Source of the DNA: Kiritimatiellia bacterium | GTDB lineage: Bacteria; Verrucomicrobiota; Kiritimatiellia; RFP12; UBA1067 | Length of the DNA: 64,000 nucleotides | NCBI GenBank assembly: GCA_017403825.1 | Contig: JAFRDO010000073.1 | Span: 58,577 to 122,576, forward strand | Direction of reading: 5' to 3' | In this document: positions 15,520 through 24,502 of the stretch, in pieces | How positions within the stretch are numbered: the first letter of the stretch is position 1 | How the letters are laid out: each line of letters begins with the position of its first letter | The notes under the pieces: generated by a model | The model's input: only the letters and a program-made list of their open reading frames with translations | What the model was told of the DNA's origin: nothing | Database searches by the model: none | Made by a program: the position numbers and the translations under genes

Positions 15520-16479
15520 ATGAAACGTCCGCTGAGAACGCTGTTTTACGGTATGCACCACGAGCATGCTCCGGGCAAGATGCAGACCTTGCGCAAGCTT
15601 AAGGACGACTTCGAAGTCGTTGCAGTCGCGGACGACACGCCGCGCGGAGCGCCATGGTTCCATGACGACGGATTTGATGCGTCGGACTGCAACGTCGTCT
15701 CGGAGGCCGAGGCTCTCTCGCTGGAGGACATTGACGTGGTGTTCGTGGAGGTGGCGAACCGCGACCTCATCGAGGTGGCGTCCGTCTTCGCAGAGCGCGG
15801 CGTGGCGATGCACTGCGACAAGCCGTGCGGCGAGTCAATGGAGCCGTACAGGACGGTTGTGGAGCGCTGCCGCGGAAAGAACGTGCCGTTCCAGATAGGA
15901 TACATGTATCGGGGGAACCCCGCGCTGCAGTGGCTTTGGAAGTTTGTCGCGGGCGGCGGACTCGGGGAGGTCCGCTTTATTGAGGCGGACATGAACCACA
16001 ACTATCAGGCAGAAGGGTATGCTGAATATCTCTCCACGTTCAAGGGCGGCATTCTTTACAACCTCGGCTGCCATCTCGTAGACACGGTGCTTCCTATGGT
16101 GCGCGGCAGGCTCGTAGATGTCCATTCACACATCGACGTGATGAGAGGTGCGGCGTTCATTCGCTTCGAGGGGACGGATGTCCTGATTCGCGCTGCAGCG
16201 GAGATGCCTGGCTCCATACTGTGCCGCCGTCTTCGCGTGGACGGCACGAAAGGCACGGCCGACCTCTGTCCCATAGAACGTTTCGACGGCAGAAATCTCG
16301 TGCTGAAGCTGTCCATTGGCGGAGAGGAGCGCTCGATTGATTTCGGCGTTCAGGCTGACAGGTACGCGCCGCAGCTCGTCGACCTGGCGGCAATCGTCCG
16401 CGGCGAGAAGGCGAACGATCAGGATTATGACCGTGACTTGCGGACGCATGAGGTGACATTGAGGGTGTGCGGGCTATGA
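15520..16479 (+). CDS. Gfo/Idh/MocA family oxidoreductase
   Basis: This is a 319-residue NAD(P)-dependent dehydrogenase of the Gfo/Idh/MocA type, which acts on sugars, inositols or similar polyols. Family features: a Rossmann N-terminus with a degenerate Gly motif (FYGMHHEHAPGKMQT), ALSLEDIDVVFVEVAN, the conserved CDKPCGES block (EKP motif variant), GYMYRGNPALQ, and GGILYNLGCHLVD with the catalytic His region. GGAGGG upstream supports the ATG at 15520. ATGA overlap couples it to the MDR dehydrogenase that follows, so the two probably act on the same compound. Confidence 0.82.
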   Translation: MKRPLRTLFYGMHHEHAPGKMQTLRKLKDDFEVVAVADDTPRGAPWFHDDGFDASDCNVVSEAEALSLEDIDVVFVEVANRDLIEVASVFAERGVAMHCDKPCGESMEPYRTVVERCRGKNVPFQIGYMYRGNPALQWLWKFVAGGGLGEVRFIEADMNHNYQAEGYAEYLSTFKGGILYNLGCHLVDTVLPMVRGRLVDVHSHIDVMRGAAFIRFEGTDVLIRAAAEMPGSILCRRLRVDGTKGTADLCPIERFDGRNLVLKLSIGGEERSIDFGVQADRYAPQLVDLAAIVRGEKANDQDYDRDLRTHEVTLRVCGL

Positions 16480-17525
16480 ACAGGAACATAATTTTTACGA
16501 AGGAGAACACGGCGGAGCTTGTCGAGAAGCCGATGCCGGAGCCAGGGGCCGGGCAAGTGCGCGTGAGGCTCGTGCGCTCTACCGTGTCGTCTGGAACGGA
16601 ACGTGCGAATGTGACCGGCTGCAATGTCGTCTCGATCTTGGATCCGCCGGATGCGCCTGTCGTCTGGCCGCGGCAGGGCGGCTACAGTTCCTCGGGAATC
16701 GTGGACGCCATTGGCGAGGGCGTGAAGACCGTCAAGGTGGGCGACCGCGTCGCCATGAGCTGGACTCTCCATTCCGAGTACGTTGTCGTCCCCGAAGACC
16801 GCGTCTACAAGTTGCCGGACTGTGTCTCGTTCGAGGCCGGCGCCCTTGCGCATATCGCGACGTTCCCGATGGCGGCGATACGAAAGTGCAGGCTGGAGCT
16901 GGGCGAGTCGGCGATTGTCATGGGCCAGGGCGTTCTCGGTCAGCTTGCGGTCATGCTGCTCAAGGGTGCTGGCGCGGCGCCCGTCATTGCCGCGGATCCT
17001 ATTCCCGAAAGGCGAGAGATTGCGCTTAGGCTCGGCGCAGACCTTGCGCTTGATCCGACTGCGCCTGACTTCCGCGAAAAGGTGCTCGCAGCGTGTCCGC
17101 TTGAGGACAAGGGCATCTACACGGGCGAAAGGGCGTGTGGCGTCAAGGTCGCGATAGAGGTGACCGGTGTGGGAGCGGGCCTTGATTCCGTCCTGGACGT
17201 GATGGCGCCGATGGGGCGTGTCGCCCTGCTTGGCTGCACTCGCAACTCGAACTTCTCGATCGACTACTACCACAAGGTTCACGGACGTGGTGTCGCGCTC
17301 CTTGGCGCGCACACGTGGGCGCGCCCGTTGAACGAGTCGTCGCCGGGGCTATTTACGCATCGCGACGACGCCAAGACGTTCCTGAAGCTTCTGTCGTTCG
17401 GCAGGATGTCGGTCGACGGATTTGTCTCGGACGTTCGCTCCCCGGCTGAATGTGGCGAAGTCTACGCGAGGCTTGCGAAGGGCGGGGCGTTTCCGACAAC
17501 TCAGTTTGACTGGACAAGGCTATGA
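16476..17525 (+). CDS. Zinc-type alcohol dehydrogenase-like (MDR) oxidoreductase
   Basis: This 349-residue medium-chain dehydrogenase/reductase has a GroES-like N-terminal fold (GQVRVRLVRSTVSSGTERANVTG) and a Rossmann domain (IVMGQGVLGQLAVMLLKGAGA). Catalytic-zinc Cys/His positions typical of alcohol dehydrogenases are not conserved: SSGTE replaces the usual CGSD, as in MDR members paired with Gfo/Idh/MocA proteins. The substrate is probably a sugar or cyclitol oxidised in two steps with its coupled neighbour. The pair sits between the two topoisomerase genes. Confidence 0.8.
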   Translation: MNRNIIFTKENTAELVEKPMPEPGAGQVRVRLVRSTVSSGTERANVTGCNVVSILDPPDAPVVWPRQGGYSSSGIVDAIGEGVKTVKVGDRVAMSWTLHSEYVVVPEDRVYKLPDCVSFEAGALAHIATFPMAAIRKCRLELGESAIVMGQGVLGQLAVMLLKGAGAAPVIAADPIPERREIALRLGADLALDPTAPDFREKVLAACPLEDKGIYTGERACGVKVAIEVTGVGAGLDSVLDVMAPMGRVALLGCTRNSNFSIDYYHKVHGRGVALLGAHTWARPLNESSPGLFTHRDDAKTFLKLLSFGRMSVDGFVSDVRSPAECGEVYARLAKGGAFPTTQFDWTRL

Positions 17526-17572
17526 AACCGAACAGCCTCTAGACATTGACACGCGCAAAGACTGAAGACAAA

Positions 17573-19771
17573 ATGGCAAAGAAAGACAAGAAAGACAGCA
17601 ACCAGCCGCCAAGCCTTTTTGACAATCTCGACCTGTTTGCTCCGGCCTCCGCCGAGAAAAAGAAATCCGCGTCTGGCTCAAGCCCGGCGCAATCTCCGGC
17701 ACAGCCGCCACCGAAAGGCCTTACCGGGGTGGGGCCGATGCGTGATCTCTACGACTTCAACTTCCGCCAGTATTCCGCCTACGTGATCTGCTCGCGTGCG
17801 ATTCCGGCGGTGGAAGACGGACTGAAGCCCGTGCAGCGTCGCATAATGCATGCGCTCTACGAGCAGGACGACGGCAGGTACACGAAGGTCGCGAACATCG
17901 TCGGCCAGACGATGCAGTACCACCCGCACGGCGACGCGTCCATCGGCGACGCGATAGTAGTGCTGGCCAACAAGCTCTGGGGCAAGGGCAAGGGCTATCT
18001 CATCGACGGGCAGGGCAACTTCGGCTCGCTCCTGACTGGCATGCCGCACGCGGCCGTCCGTTACATCGAGTGCCGCCTCACGGAGCTTGCGAAGAACGAG
18101 GTCTTCAACCGCAAGACCACGTCGTACGTGCCCAACTACGACGGACGCAAGGAGGAACCAGTATACCTGCCGGCCAAGATACCGCTGCTGCTCATGATGG
18201 GAGCTGACGGCATCGCGGTCGGGCTATCGACGGCAATCCTGCCGCATAACTTCATCGAGCTCCTTGAAGCCGAGATATGCATTCTCCAGAAGAAGCCGTT
18301 CGCGCTCTACCCCGACTTCCAGCTCGGCGGAATAATGGACGTCTCGGAATACCAGGACGGCTTGGGTAAGGTTCGGGTGCGTGCCAAGATCGAGAAGGAG
18401 GACAAGGGTAAGCTCGTCATCACCGAGCTGCCGTGGGGCGAAACGACGGACTCCATTGCGGAGTCCATCGAGGACGCCATAAAGAAGAAGAAGGTGCCGG
18501 TGAGGAAGCTTCACGACCTCACGAGCGACACGGTCCGGATAGAGCTGGAGCTTCAGGCCGGCGAAAGCCAGGAGAAGGCGATTGTCGCGCTCTACGCGTT
18601 CACGAACTGCGAGAAGTCGATATCGTCGCGTCCGGTCGTTCTTGACCAGGGGCGTCCGCGGCTCATGAGCGTGACGGATATCCTGAAGAGGAACGTCGAG
18701 CGGCTTACGGAGCTGACGAAGCGCGAGCAGGAGATACGCCTTGGAGAGCTGGACGACCTCTATCACGCGCGTACGCTTGACCGCATCTTCATTGAGGAGC
18801 GCATCTACAAGCGCATCGAGCAGGAGAAAACGATGGAGGGCGTCAGGAACGCCGTGCGCACCGGCTTCGTGCCGCACATGAAGGAGCTGCGCCGCAAGGT
18901 CATCACCGATGACGACATAGAGCGCCTCCTCAAGCTCCAGATTCGCCGCATCTCGCAGTTCGACATCGACAAGAACCGCGAGGAGATCGAGTCGATACGC
19001 AAGGAGGAAGCCGAGGTCAAGGACAACCTCGCCCACCTTCGGGCCTTCGTCGTGAAGTACCTGAAGGGGCTCGTGAAGACGTATGCGAAGCGCTATCCGC
19101 GTTGCACGAAGGTCGAGACGGCCGCGTTCAAGCAGGTGGACGTACGGGCCATAACGGCGAGCGAGCTGACGATAAGGTGGGACAAGGAGAACCATTACCT
19201 CGGTTCGGGCATCCGCAACGGCGACGAGCTGTTCAAGTGTTCCTCGCTCGACGAGCTGATCCTTGTTTGGAGGGACGGGCGCTTTCGCAAGGTCCAGCCG
19301 GAGGACAAGATATTCGTCGACAAGGACCTCATGACCGTACTGCGCTACAATCAGGAGAAGGACCGCGAGACTCGCGAGTTCACCTGCGTGTACGAGGAGG
19401 GCGGCTACGGCTTCAGCTACATCAAGCGCTTCCGTTTCGGCGGGCTGATCCGCAACAAGGACTACCGCCTGGCGCCGGAGAAGCCCAAGTCCAAGGTGAT
19501 TTTCTTCCAGGAAGGCTGCCCCGACACGCTCTACGTTAAGTTCAAGCCCGCGAAGAACCAGAAGATACACCAGCAGTATTTCCTGCCCAAGGAACAGACG
19601 AAGCGCATAAACCCTGCGACCGGCAAGCCCGAAGACCAGGACGTCGTGCTGATCCGCAGCGCGTCCGCTCGCGGCAAGCAGCTCACGACCAAGCCGATTG
19701 CACGCATCGCTTCTGCGAAGGGATCGTGGTGGGATGACAGGGAGCCGCCGTCGAAGGGCGTGCTAGACTGA
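17573..19771 (+). CDS. Type IIA topoisomerase subunit A (ParC/GyrA-like)
   Basis: This is the DNA-cleaving subunit, 732 residues. After a Lys/Ser/Pro-rich N-terminal extension (~1-50) comes the breakage-reunion core: SRAIPAVEDGLKPVQRRI, QYHPHGDASIGDA and AAVRYIECRL, whose Tyr (~164) is the catalytic tyrosine. KIPLLLMMGADGIAVGLST and the long helical tower follow. The C-terminal ~200 residues look like a degenerate beta-pinwheel; no GyrA-box (QRRGGKG type) is seen, favouring topo IV-like activity. An in-frame TTG at 17546 is possible, but ATG at 17573 is preferred. The 47-base gap after the dehydrogenase suggests the same transcript. Confidence 0.88.
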   Translation: MAKKDKKDSNQPPSLFDNLDLFAPASAEKKKSASGSSPAQSPAQPPPKGLTGVGPMRDLYDFNFRQYSAYVICSRAIPAVEDGLKPVQRRIMHALYEQDDGRYTKVANIVGQTMQYHPHGDASIGDAIVVLANKLWGKGKGYLIDGQGNFGSLLTGMPHAAVRYIECRLTELAKNEVFNRKTTSYVPNYDGRKEEPVYLPAKIPLLLMMGADGIAVGLSTAILPHNFIELLEAEICILQKKPFALYPDFQLGGIMDVSEYQDGLGKVRVRAKIEKEDKGKLVITELPWGETTDSIAESIEDAIKKKKVPVRKLHDLTSDTVRIELELQAGESQEKAIVALYAFTNCEKSISSRPVVLDQGRPRLMSVTDILKRNVERLTELTKREQEIRLGELDDLYHARTLDRIFIEERIYKRIEQEKTMEGVRNAVRTGFVPHMKELRRKVITDDDIERLLKLQIRRISQFDIDKNREEIESIRKEEAEVKDNLAHLRAFVVKYLKGLVKTYAKRYPRCTKVETAAFKQVDVRAITASELTIRWDKENHYLGSGIRNGDELFKCSSLDELILVWRDGRFRKVQPEDKIFVDKDLMTVLRYNQEKDRETREFTCVYEEGGYGFSYIKRFRFGGLIRNKDYRLAPEKPKSKVIFFQEGCPDTLYVKFKPAKNQKIHQQYFLPKEQTKRINPATGKPEDQDVVLIRSASARGKQLTTKPIARIASAKGSWWDDREPPSKGVLD

Positions 19772-19798
19772 CCTCGTCCACGGTTTTCGCCGGGAGCC

Positions 19799-20743
19799 CT
19801 ATGGCTCCAGCTGCGCCCATGTCGGGAGCGGTGTGCGGATTTCCGCCGGATCGCCTGATACGGGATGGCGGAACGCGGCGGAGAGCGCGTGCAGGCAGTG
19901 GCCTGTCTGGTTCTCGACCGCAAACGCTCCGTATAGCCTGTCATTGACGATGTGAATGCCGGCGAACGCTAGCTGGGCACGGATCTGATGCGTGACGCCG
20001 GTGAGTATCGTGACTTCTAGGAGCGTGCGTTCCTCGCATGCGACCGACGTGTAGCCGACCGGACGGAATGTCGTTACGGCGTGCAGCGGACGGAGCGCCG
20101 CGCACTGCGCGTGCGTCAGGCGGTTGTGTCGGAAGTCGATCATCCGGCAGAATGGGAGCGTCGGGTCGTGGGCGAGATCGTTCTCGAGCGTGCCGCCGGC
20201 GGCGACGGCGCCCTCTACGAGCGCGAGATACGTCTTGCGGACTGTCTGCTCCGCGAATTGCGCGCGCAAGTTCGCAAACGAGTCCGCGGTACGGGCGACA
20301 AGGACCAGTCCTGACGTGTCGGCGTCGATGCGGTGCACCGCGCCTGCCATGAGGGGCCTGTCCCCAATGTCGCGGCATTCGGGGTGGCGGGCGACGACGC
20401 CGTTCATCAGCGTGCCGGTCTCGTTGTAGGCTAGCGGCTGGACGGGCATTCCGGCCGGCTTGTCGTATGCCAGCAGCCACTCGTCCTCGAAGATGCAGGG
20501 TGCGTGCACGTCATGGTCAGGCATGACGCGGTTGTCTGCGTTTTCCGCCAGCCGTATGACTTCCACCTGTTCTCCGCCGCGAAGCTTCGCTCCCTTGACG
20601 GCACGTCGTCCGTTCACCAGCACGTCGCCGGCGGCTATGGCATCGCGCACGAACGTTCGCGTGGTGGACGGGAACGCGGAGAGAAGGGCGGCATCCAGCC
20701 GGATGCCGCCCTTGACTGCGGAGATCGTCTTGCGTTCGATCAC
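19799..20743 (-). CDS. RluA-family pseudouridine synthase with S4 domain
   Basis: This protein isomerises uridine to pseudouridine in rRNA or tRNA. The N-terminus (RLDAALLSAFPSTTRTFVRDAIAAGDVLVNGR) is an S4 RNA-binding domain. The catalytic block GAVHRIDADTSGLVLVAR carries the essential Asp of the HRLDxxTSG motif, and LLEVTILTGVTHQIRAQLAFAGIHIVND is the other RluA signature. I chose GTG at 20743, which shares its G with the stop of the small lipoprotein gene upstream (TAGTG), so translation is probably coupled. The frame continues open upstream but over the lipoprotein gene. Which position it modifies (RluC/RluD type) cannot be told. Confidence 0.87.
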   Translation of the reverse strand: MIERKTISAVKGGIRLDAALLSAFPSTTRTFVRDAIAAGDVLVNGRRAVKGAKLRGGEQVEVIRLAENADNRVMPDHDVHAPCIFEDEWLLAYDKPAGMPVQPLAYNETGTLMNGVVARHPECRDIGDRPLMAGAVHRIDADTSGLVLVARTADSFANLRAQFAEQTVRKTYLALVEGAVAAGGTLENDLAHDPTLPFCRMIDFRHNRLTHAQCAALRPLHAVTTFRPVGYTSVACEERTLLEVTILTGVTHQIRAQLAFAGIHIVNDRLYGAFAVENQTGHCLHALSAAFRHPVSGDPAEIRTPLPTWAQLEP

Positions 20744-20910
20744 TAGTCGTAACGGTCCATAAGCGCGGGGGCGATCGGCGCAATGCCTTCCCAGCTGCGG
20801 TTGGAGGCCCACGGAAGCTCCGTGTCCTCCGCCGTGTCGGCGAGACAGCCTGCGAGCGCGACAAGCGCACAGGCTGCTGCAATCGCCTTAATCAGCGAAG
20901 ATGACGTCAT
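20743..20910 (-). CDS. Small lipoprotein, 55 residues
   Basis: This short gene encodes a lipoprotein. The signal MTSSSLIKAIAAACALVALAGC has a good lipobox (LAGC, Cys at 22). A 33-residue mature part follows (ELPWASNRSWEGIAPIAPAL, ending MDRYD). It starts inside the last 23 bases of the upstream gene at 20888 and its stop is fused to the GTG start of the pseudouridine synthase, so all three are probably co-translated. Trp-rich short lipoproteins ending like this seem familiar from PVC bacteria, but I cannot name a family. No function is proposed. Confidence 0.65.
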   Translation of the reverse strand: MTSSSLIKAIAAACALVALAGCLADTAEDTELPWASNRSWEGIAPIAPALMDRYD

Positions 20911-22021
20911 TGACGGCGAGCTTGTCCTGCTCCCAAGAGCCGAGGATGTCGCAGATGACGTAGTTCTTGCCCTTCACCTCCTGACGGAGGCGGATCTTGC
21001 CGACGAACTCGCCGGCGGGACCGTTGAAGCCAGGACGCTTCACGCCGAGCTCGATGGCCGGCAAGGCGTTGCTCGGGTTGTCGCCCTTGAGTTCCTTCAT
21101 CGCTTCGTCGGAGAACTGCACGATCGCGAACATGTTCTCATTGTCGGCCTCGATGACCTTGCCCTTGTCGCCTGCCGGGAGCGATGCCACGACGGCGCTT
21201 GCCGTTCCGGCTGCTGCAGCGCCCTGGGTCTGGACGGAATTCTTCAGCAGCTCCTTCAGCTTCTCGATAAGCTGCTTGGCCTTCTCCAGCTCTTCCTCCT
21301 TCGCGGCAATCTCGTCCTTGGCGCGGGCGATCTCGTCGTTCTTGGAGGTGATTTCGCCGTTGAGCTCTTCGGTCTCGGTCTTGTGCTTGAGTATCTTGCC
21401 TTCGAATTCGGTTTTCTCTTCCTCAAGCTTGGCGATCTTCTCGTTCAGTTCCTCGATCGTCATCTTGTCCTGCCGCGACTCGGGCTTGAGCTTGTTGATC
21501 TCGGCGACGGCGGACTCGAGCTTCTCACGTATGTCGGCGAGTGCGGCGCGCGTCGAGTTGAGCCGCGACTGCTGCGTCTTGGCCGAGTTGAAGAGCTGCT
21601 CCAGCATCTTGTCTTCGTCGCTGTTGCGGGTCTGCGGATGGTTGCCGTCCATGACCGGATGGCCGTCGAAGTCGCGGACATACACGGAGCGGAGGCCATT
21701 GCGCTGCCCGTCCCAGTTGTACGTCTCGAGGTTGACCTGCTCCAGCTCCGCTTTATACGATTCGAGGACGTTCTCCATTTCAGGAGAATCCACCGGCTTC
21801 GCCTCTACGGGGGAGATGTCCTTGCGGATCTCGAGGGTCGCGGCATTCTTGTCCGGCTCGGCCTTTTCGATCGTGCGCGCCAGCTTTACGAGGTAGTCCT
21901 CTTGCATGCGGTTGCGGTCGGTGAGCTCGTCGCGCTTGGCGTTAAGCTGCAATTCGAACCAGAGCGCTGCGGACGCGAGCGCCAGGAACACGTAAACGAG
22001 AACGTGCAGAACTTTATTCAT
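20888..22021 (-). CDS. Inner-membrane-anchored coiled-coil protein
   Basis: This 377-residue protein has one N-terminal membrane segment (VLHVLVYVFLALASAALWFEL) and then a long region. Residues ~150-255 are strong coiled coil (EELNEKIAKLEEEKTEFEGK, KDEIAAKEEELEKAKQLIEKLKELL). The C-terminal ~100 residues form a compact domain (KGKVIEADNENMFAIVQFSDEAM, ending LAVNDVIFAD) resembling small beta-barrel domains of envelope proteins. The function is unknown; a structural or scaffold role at the cell envelope is plausible. AAAAAAGGTACC lies before the ATG. It heads a minus-strand operon with the small lipoprotein and the pseudouridine synthase. Confidence 0.7.
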   Translation of the reverse strand: MNKVLHVLVYVFLALASAALWFELQLNAKRDELTDRNRMQEDYLVKLARTIEKAEPDKNAATLEIRKDISPVEAKPVDSPEMENVLESYKAELEQVNLETYNWDGQRNGLRSVYVRDFDGHPVMDGNHPQTRNSDEDKMLEQLFNSAKTQQSRLNSTRAALADIREKLESAVAEINKLKPESRQDKMTIEELNEKIAKLEEEKTEFEGKILKHKTETEELNGEITSKNDEIARAKDEIAAKEEELEKAKQLIEKLKELLKNSVQTQGAAAAGTASAVVASLPAGDKGKVIEADNENMFAIVQFSDEAMKELKGDNPSNALPAIELGVKRPGFNGPAGEFVGKIRLRQEVKGKNYVICDILGSWEQDKLAVNDVIFAD

Positions 22022-22052
22022 TTCGTAGGTACCTTTTTTCTGTCTGAGGTGA

Positions 22053-22061
22053 ATGATACAC
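22053..22061 (-). promoter_or_regulatory. Possible -10 for the minus-strand coiled-coil gene
   Basis: On the minus strand GTGTATCAT ends 31 bases before the start at 22021. It is a weaker match than the other promoters in the window. Confidence 0.35.
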
Positions 22062-22099
22062 AATTTTTGACTTTTCCGCAAGTGGGAATTGTCAGATTT

Positions 22100-22108
22100 T
22101 GGTAAAAT
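22100..22108 (+). promoter_or_regulatory. Extended -10 element of tgt (leaderless)
   Basis: TGGTAAAAT ends exactly seven bases before the GTG at 22116. Transcription should begin at or next to the start codon. No Shine-Dalgarno sequence is present. Confidence 0.55.
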
Positions 22109-22115
22109 ATGCGGC

Positions 22116-23225
22116 GTGAGCTTCGAGGTCATTTTAGAGGACGACCGCACGCAGGCGCGGCTCGGACGTCTCTCCACCCCGCACGGGGACGTGGAGACGC
22201 CCGTTTTCATGGACGTCGGAACCTGCGCTACGGTGAAGGCCCTGGAGCCGAGGGATCTCGCCGAGACCGGCGTGCAGGTCGTGCTGGGCAACACCTACCA
22301 CCTCATGCTGCGCCCCGGCGCGGAGGTCATCGCGGCTGCGGGCGGGCTGCACAGGTTCATGCGCTGGGACGGGCCTTTGCTCACCGACTCGGGCGGTTTC
22401 CAGGTGTTTTCGCTCGCGAAGATGCGCAAGCTCACCGAGGACGGCTGCCTCTTCAACTCGCACATCGACGGGCACGAGTTCTTCCTCGGACCGAAGGAAT
22501 CGATGGCGATGCAGCGCGTCCTCGGCAGCGACATCGCGATGGTGTTCGACGAGTGCCTGCCGTACCCGTGCGACCGTGCGCGCGCCGAGAGGTCGGTGGA
22601 GCAGACGATACGCTGGGCGGAGCGCTCGAAGGCGGAGCCCCATGCCGACGGACAGCAGGTGTTCGGCATCGTGCAGGGCGGAGTCTACGGAGACCTTCGG
22701 AGGCGCTGCGCGGATGCGCTGACCGGAATCGGCTTCGACGGCTATGCCATCGGCGGCGTCTCCGTGGGCGAGCCGGAGGCCGAGATGTATCGCGCCGTCG
22801 AGGCGTCGGTGCCGTTCCTGCCGACGGACAGGCCGCGCTACGTGATGGGGCTCGGGGTCATGCACCAGATGGCGGAGTGCGTCGCGCGCGGCGTAGACAT
22901 GTTCGACTGCGTAATTCCAACGCGAGTCGCGCGCCACGGCACTGCGATTACGCGGCGCGGCAACGTCGCGATCAAGGCGGCGAAGTGGACGTTCGACCAG
23001 GGCCCGGTCGAAGAAGGCTGCGAGTGCTACTGCTGCCGCAACTTCACCCGCTCGTACGTCCGCCACCTGCTGAACTGCGACGAGATACTCGGGCTCAGGC
23101 TGCTCACCATACACAACGTCTTCGCACTCAACCGGTTTATGAGGGAGATGCGGGCCGCCCTGGCGGACGGCTCGTTCTCAGAATGGAAAGAACAAGTAAG
23201 GAAGGACACAACAAGAAATGAATAG
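22116..23225 (+). CDS. tgt: tRNA-guanine transglycosylase (queuine tRNA-ribosyltransferase)
   Basis: The enzyme exchanges guanine 34 in tRNAs with GUN anticodons for preQ1. The catalytic nucleophile lies in FDCVIPTRVARHGTA (Asp of the DCV block). LLTDSGGFQVFSLAKMRK carries the other conserved Asp. The zinc site CECYCCRNFTRSYVRHLL has the C-x-C-x2-C...H pattern. Length (369 residues) is normal. GTG at 22116 is preferred over the in-frame TTG at 22089, since the latter would lie upstream of the -10. It overlaps yajC by 8 bases, the common tgt-yajC arrangement. Confidence 0.95.
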   Translation: MSFEVILEDDRTQARLGRLSTPHGDVETPVFMDVGTCATVKALEPRDLAETGVQVVLGNTYHLMLRPGAEVIAAAGGLHRFMRWDGPLLTDSGGFQVFSLAKMRKLTEDGCLFNSHIDGHEFFLGPKESMAMQRVLGSDIAMVFDECLPYPCDRARAERSVEQTIRWAERSKAEPHADGQQVFGIVQGGVYGDLRRRCADALTGIGFDGYAIGGVSVGEPEAEMYRAVEASVPFLPTDRPRYVMGLGVMHQMAECVARGVDMFDCVIPTRVARHGTAITRRGNVAIKAAKWTFDQGPVEEGCECYCCRNFTRSYVRHLLNCDEILGLRLLTIHNVFALNRFMREMRAALADGSFSEWKEQVRKDTTRNE

Positions 23226-23613
23226 CGCAATCATGTTCTGCGACGCGGCTCCCGCCGCAGCGCCGGCAGCAACCGCGACGGAGGTCCAGTGCGCGAAGCC
23301 CGCGCCGGGCGCGGCGCAGCAGGCGCCGCAGCAAGGCGGGATGGGCATGCTCGTGCCGATGCTGCTCATACTGGCGATCTTCTACTTCATGATGATCAGG
23401 CCCCAGCAGCGCAAGGAGAAGGAGCGCCGCCAGATGATCGACGAGCTCCGCGCCGGTGCGAAGATCGTCTTCGCGGGCGGTCTCATGGGCACCATCGTCG
23501 AGGCTACCGAGAAGACCTTCAAGGTCGAGATCGCTCCGGGAACGGTCATCGAGATCGCCCGCAGCTGCGTAACCGGGGTTGTCCCTTCGGCTGAGGCCGA
23601 GACTAAGAAGTAG
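23218..23613 (+). CDS. yajC: Sec translocon accessory subunit YajC
   Basis: This single-pass membrane protein of the SecDF-YajC complex has 131 residues. An Ala/Pro-rich N-terminal stretch precedes the membrane helix (MLVPMLLILAIFYFMMI). The signature RPQQRKEKERRQM follows, then LRAGAKIVFAGGLMGTIVEATEKTFKVEIAPGT, a standard YajC soluble domain. The ATG lies 17 bases after GAAGGAC and inside the end of tgt. The N-terminus is longer than in most homologues (about 40 residues before the helix). Confidence 0.93.
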   Translation: MNSAIMFCDAAPAAAPAATATEVQCAKPAPGAAQQAPQQGGMGMLVPMLLILAIFYFMMIRPQQRKEKERRQMIDELRAGAKIVFAGGLMGTIVEATEKTFKVEIAPGTVIEIARSCVTGVVPSAEAETKK

Positions 23614-23622
23614 GCGTCGCAC

Positions 23623-24495
23623 GTGGCATTTGCGCGCGGCAAGTTCGGCGTAGAGTACAATACTACGAGGCAAAGGGACGACGGGTCGTCTGGCCTCGGG
23701 TGGGTGTTTGCTGTCGTCGCGCTGGTTACGTTGGCATCCTTTGCCTGGACGCTGGCCAAGCGCTTTGTTGACGAGCGGAACGAGCGCGACGCCGATCGGC
23801 CGGTGGTCGCGCCAGCCCCTGCCGCGCCAGCTCCCGTCCCGGCCGCCAGCAACGCGCCGCCACCGGTCGTTGCCGGTCCGCCCGCCCCTGCGCTGCCGGT
23901 CACGCTGAGGAACCGTCCGGTGAAGGCGCAGAACCTGCTGATGAGGCTGGAGGAGGCGGAGCGCCGGCACGACGTGGAGATGACCGTCACCACAATCGAG
24001 CAGCTGCGGGCCCTGCCGGGCTCGCCCGTCGCCGACATCGACGACGAGCTTGCGCGTCGCTTGGGCGCGCTTAACGTGCTGCGCCTCTTCTCGGACAGGA
24101 ACGGCCAGTGGGTGAAGCAGGTGACGGTGAAGCGCGGCGACTCTGCCTCTCGCATTGCCGCGGAGAACGGCTCGACGCTGGCGTCGCTCGCGCGCCTCAA
24201 CGGAGGGAACGTCGACAAGATCGTGCTGGGCAGCCGCTTGTATGTCATGGACCACCCGCGCTTCAACCTGGTCATACACCGTCGCACTCGCACCGCCGAC
24301 TTGTCGCTGAACGGAAAGTTCTTCCGACGCTACGACCTTGTCGGTGAAGTCCGCGGCGAGACAGGTGCATATGAGATGTCCTCAAACCCGCGCGCCATCT
24401 GGCGGAAGGTCGGGGCGGAGTTCCGTCCCGCCGACCGCGCCGAACTGGAACTTCTGATGCCGGCCGGCGCGCGTGTGCTGGTTGCGGAGATGTAG
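23623..24495 (+). CDS. LysM-domain membrane protein with L,D-transpeptidase-like start
   Basis: This 290-residue protein has a membrane segment at ~26-45 (LGWVFAVVALVTLASFAWTL), a Pro/Ala linker, a helical part, and a LysM peptidoglycan-binding repeat at ~163-208 (VTVKRGDSASRIAAENGSTLASLARLNGG). The C-terminal ~80 residues (RFNLVIHRRTRTADLSLNG) resemble the beginning of a YkuD L,D-transpeptidase domain. It stops before the His/Cys active-site motif, so it should be catalytically inactive. GTG start; 9 bases after yajC, so probably co-transcribed. A cell-wall attachment role is likely. Confidence 0.75.
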   Translation: MAFARGKFGVEYNTTRQRDDGSSGLGWVFAVVALVTLASFAWTLAKRFVDERNERDADRPVVAPAPAAPAPVPAASNAPPPVVAGPPAPALPVTLRNRPVKAQNLLMRLEEAERRHDVEMTVTTIEQLRALPGSPVADIDDELARRLGALNVLRLFSDRNGQWVKQVTVKRGDSASRIAAENGSTLASLARLNGGNVDKIVLGSRLYVMDHPRFNLVIHRRTRTADLSLNGKFFRRYDLVGEVRGETGAYEMSSNPRAIWRKVGAEFRPADRAELELLMPAGARVLVAEM

Positions 24496-24502
24496 CCCGG
24501 CC

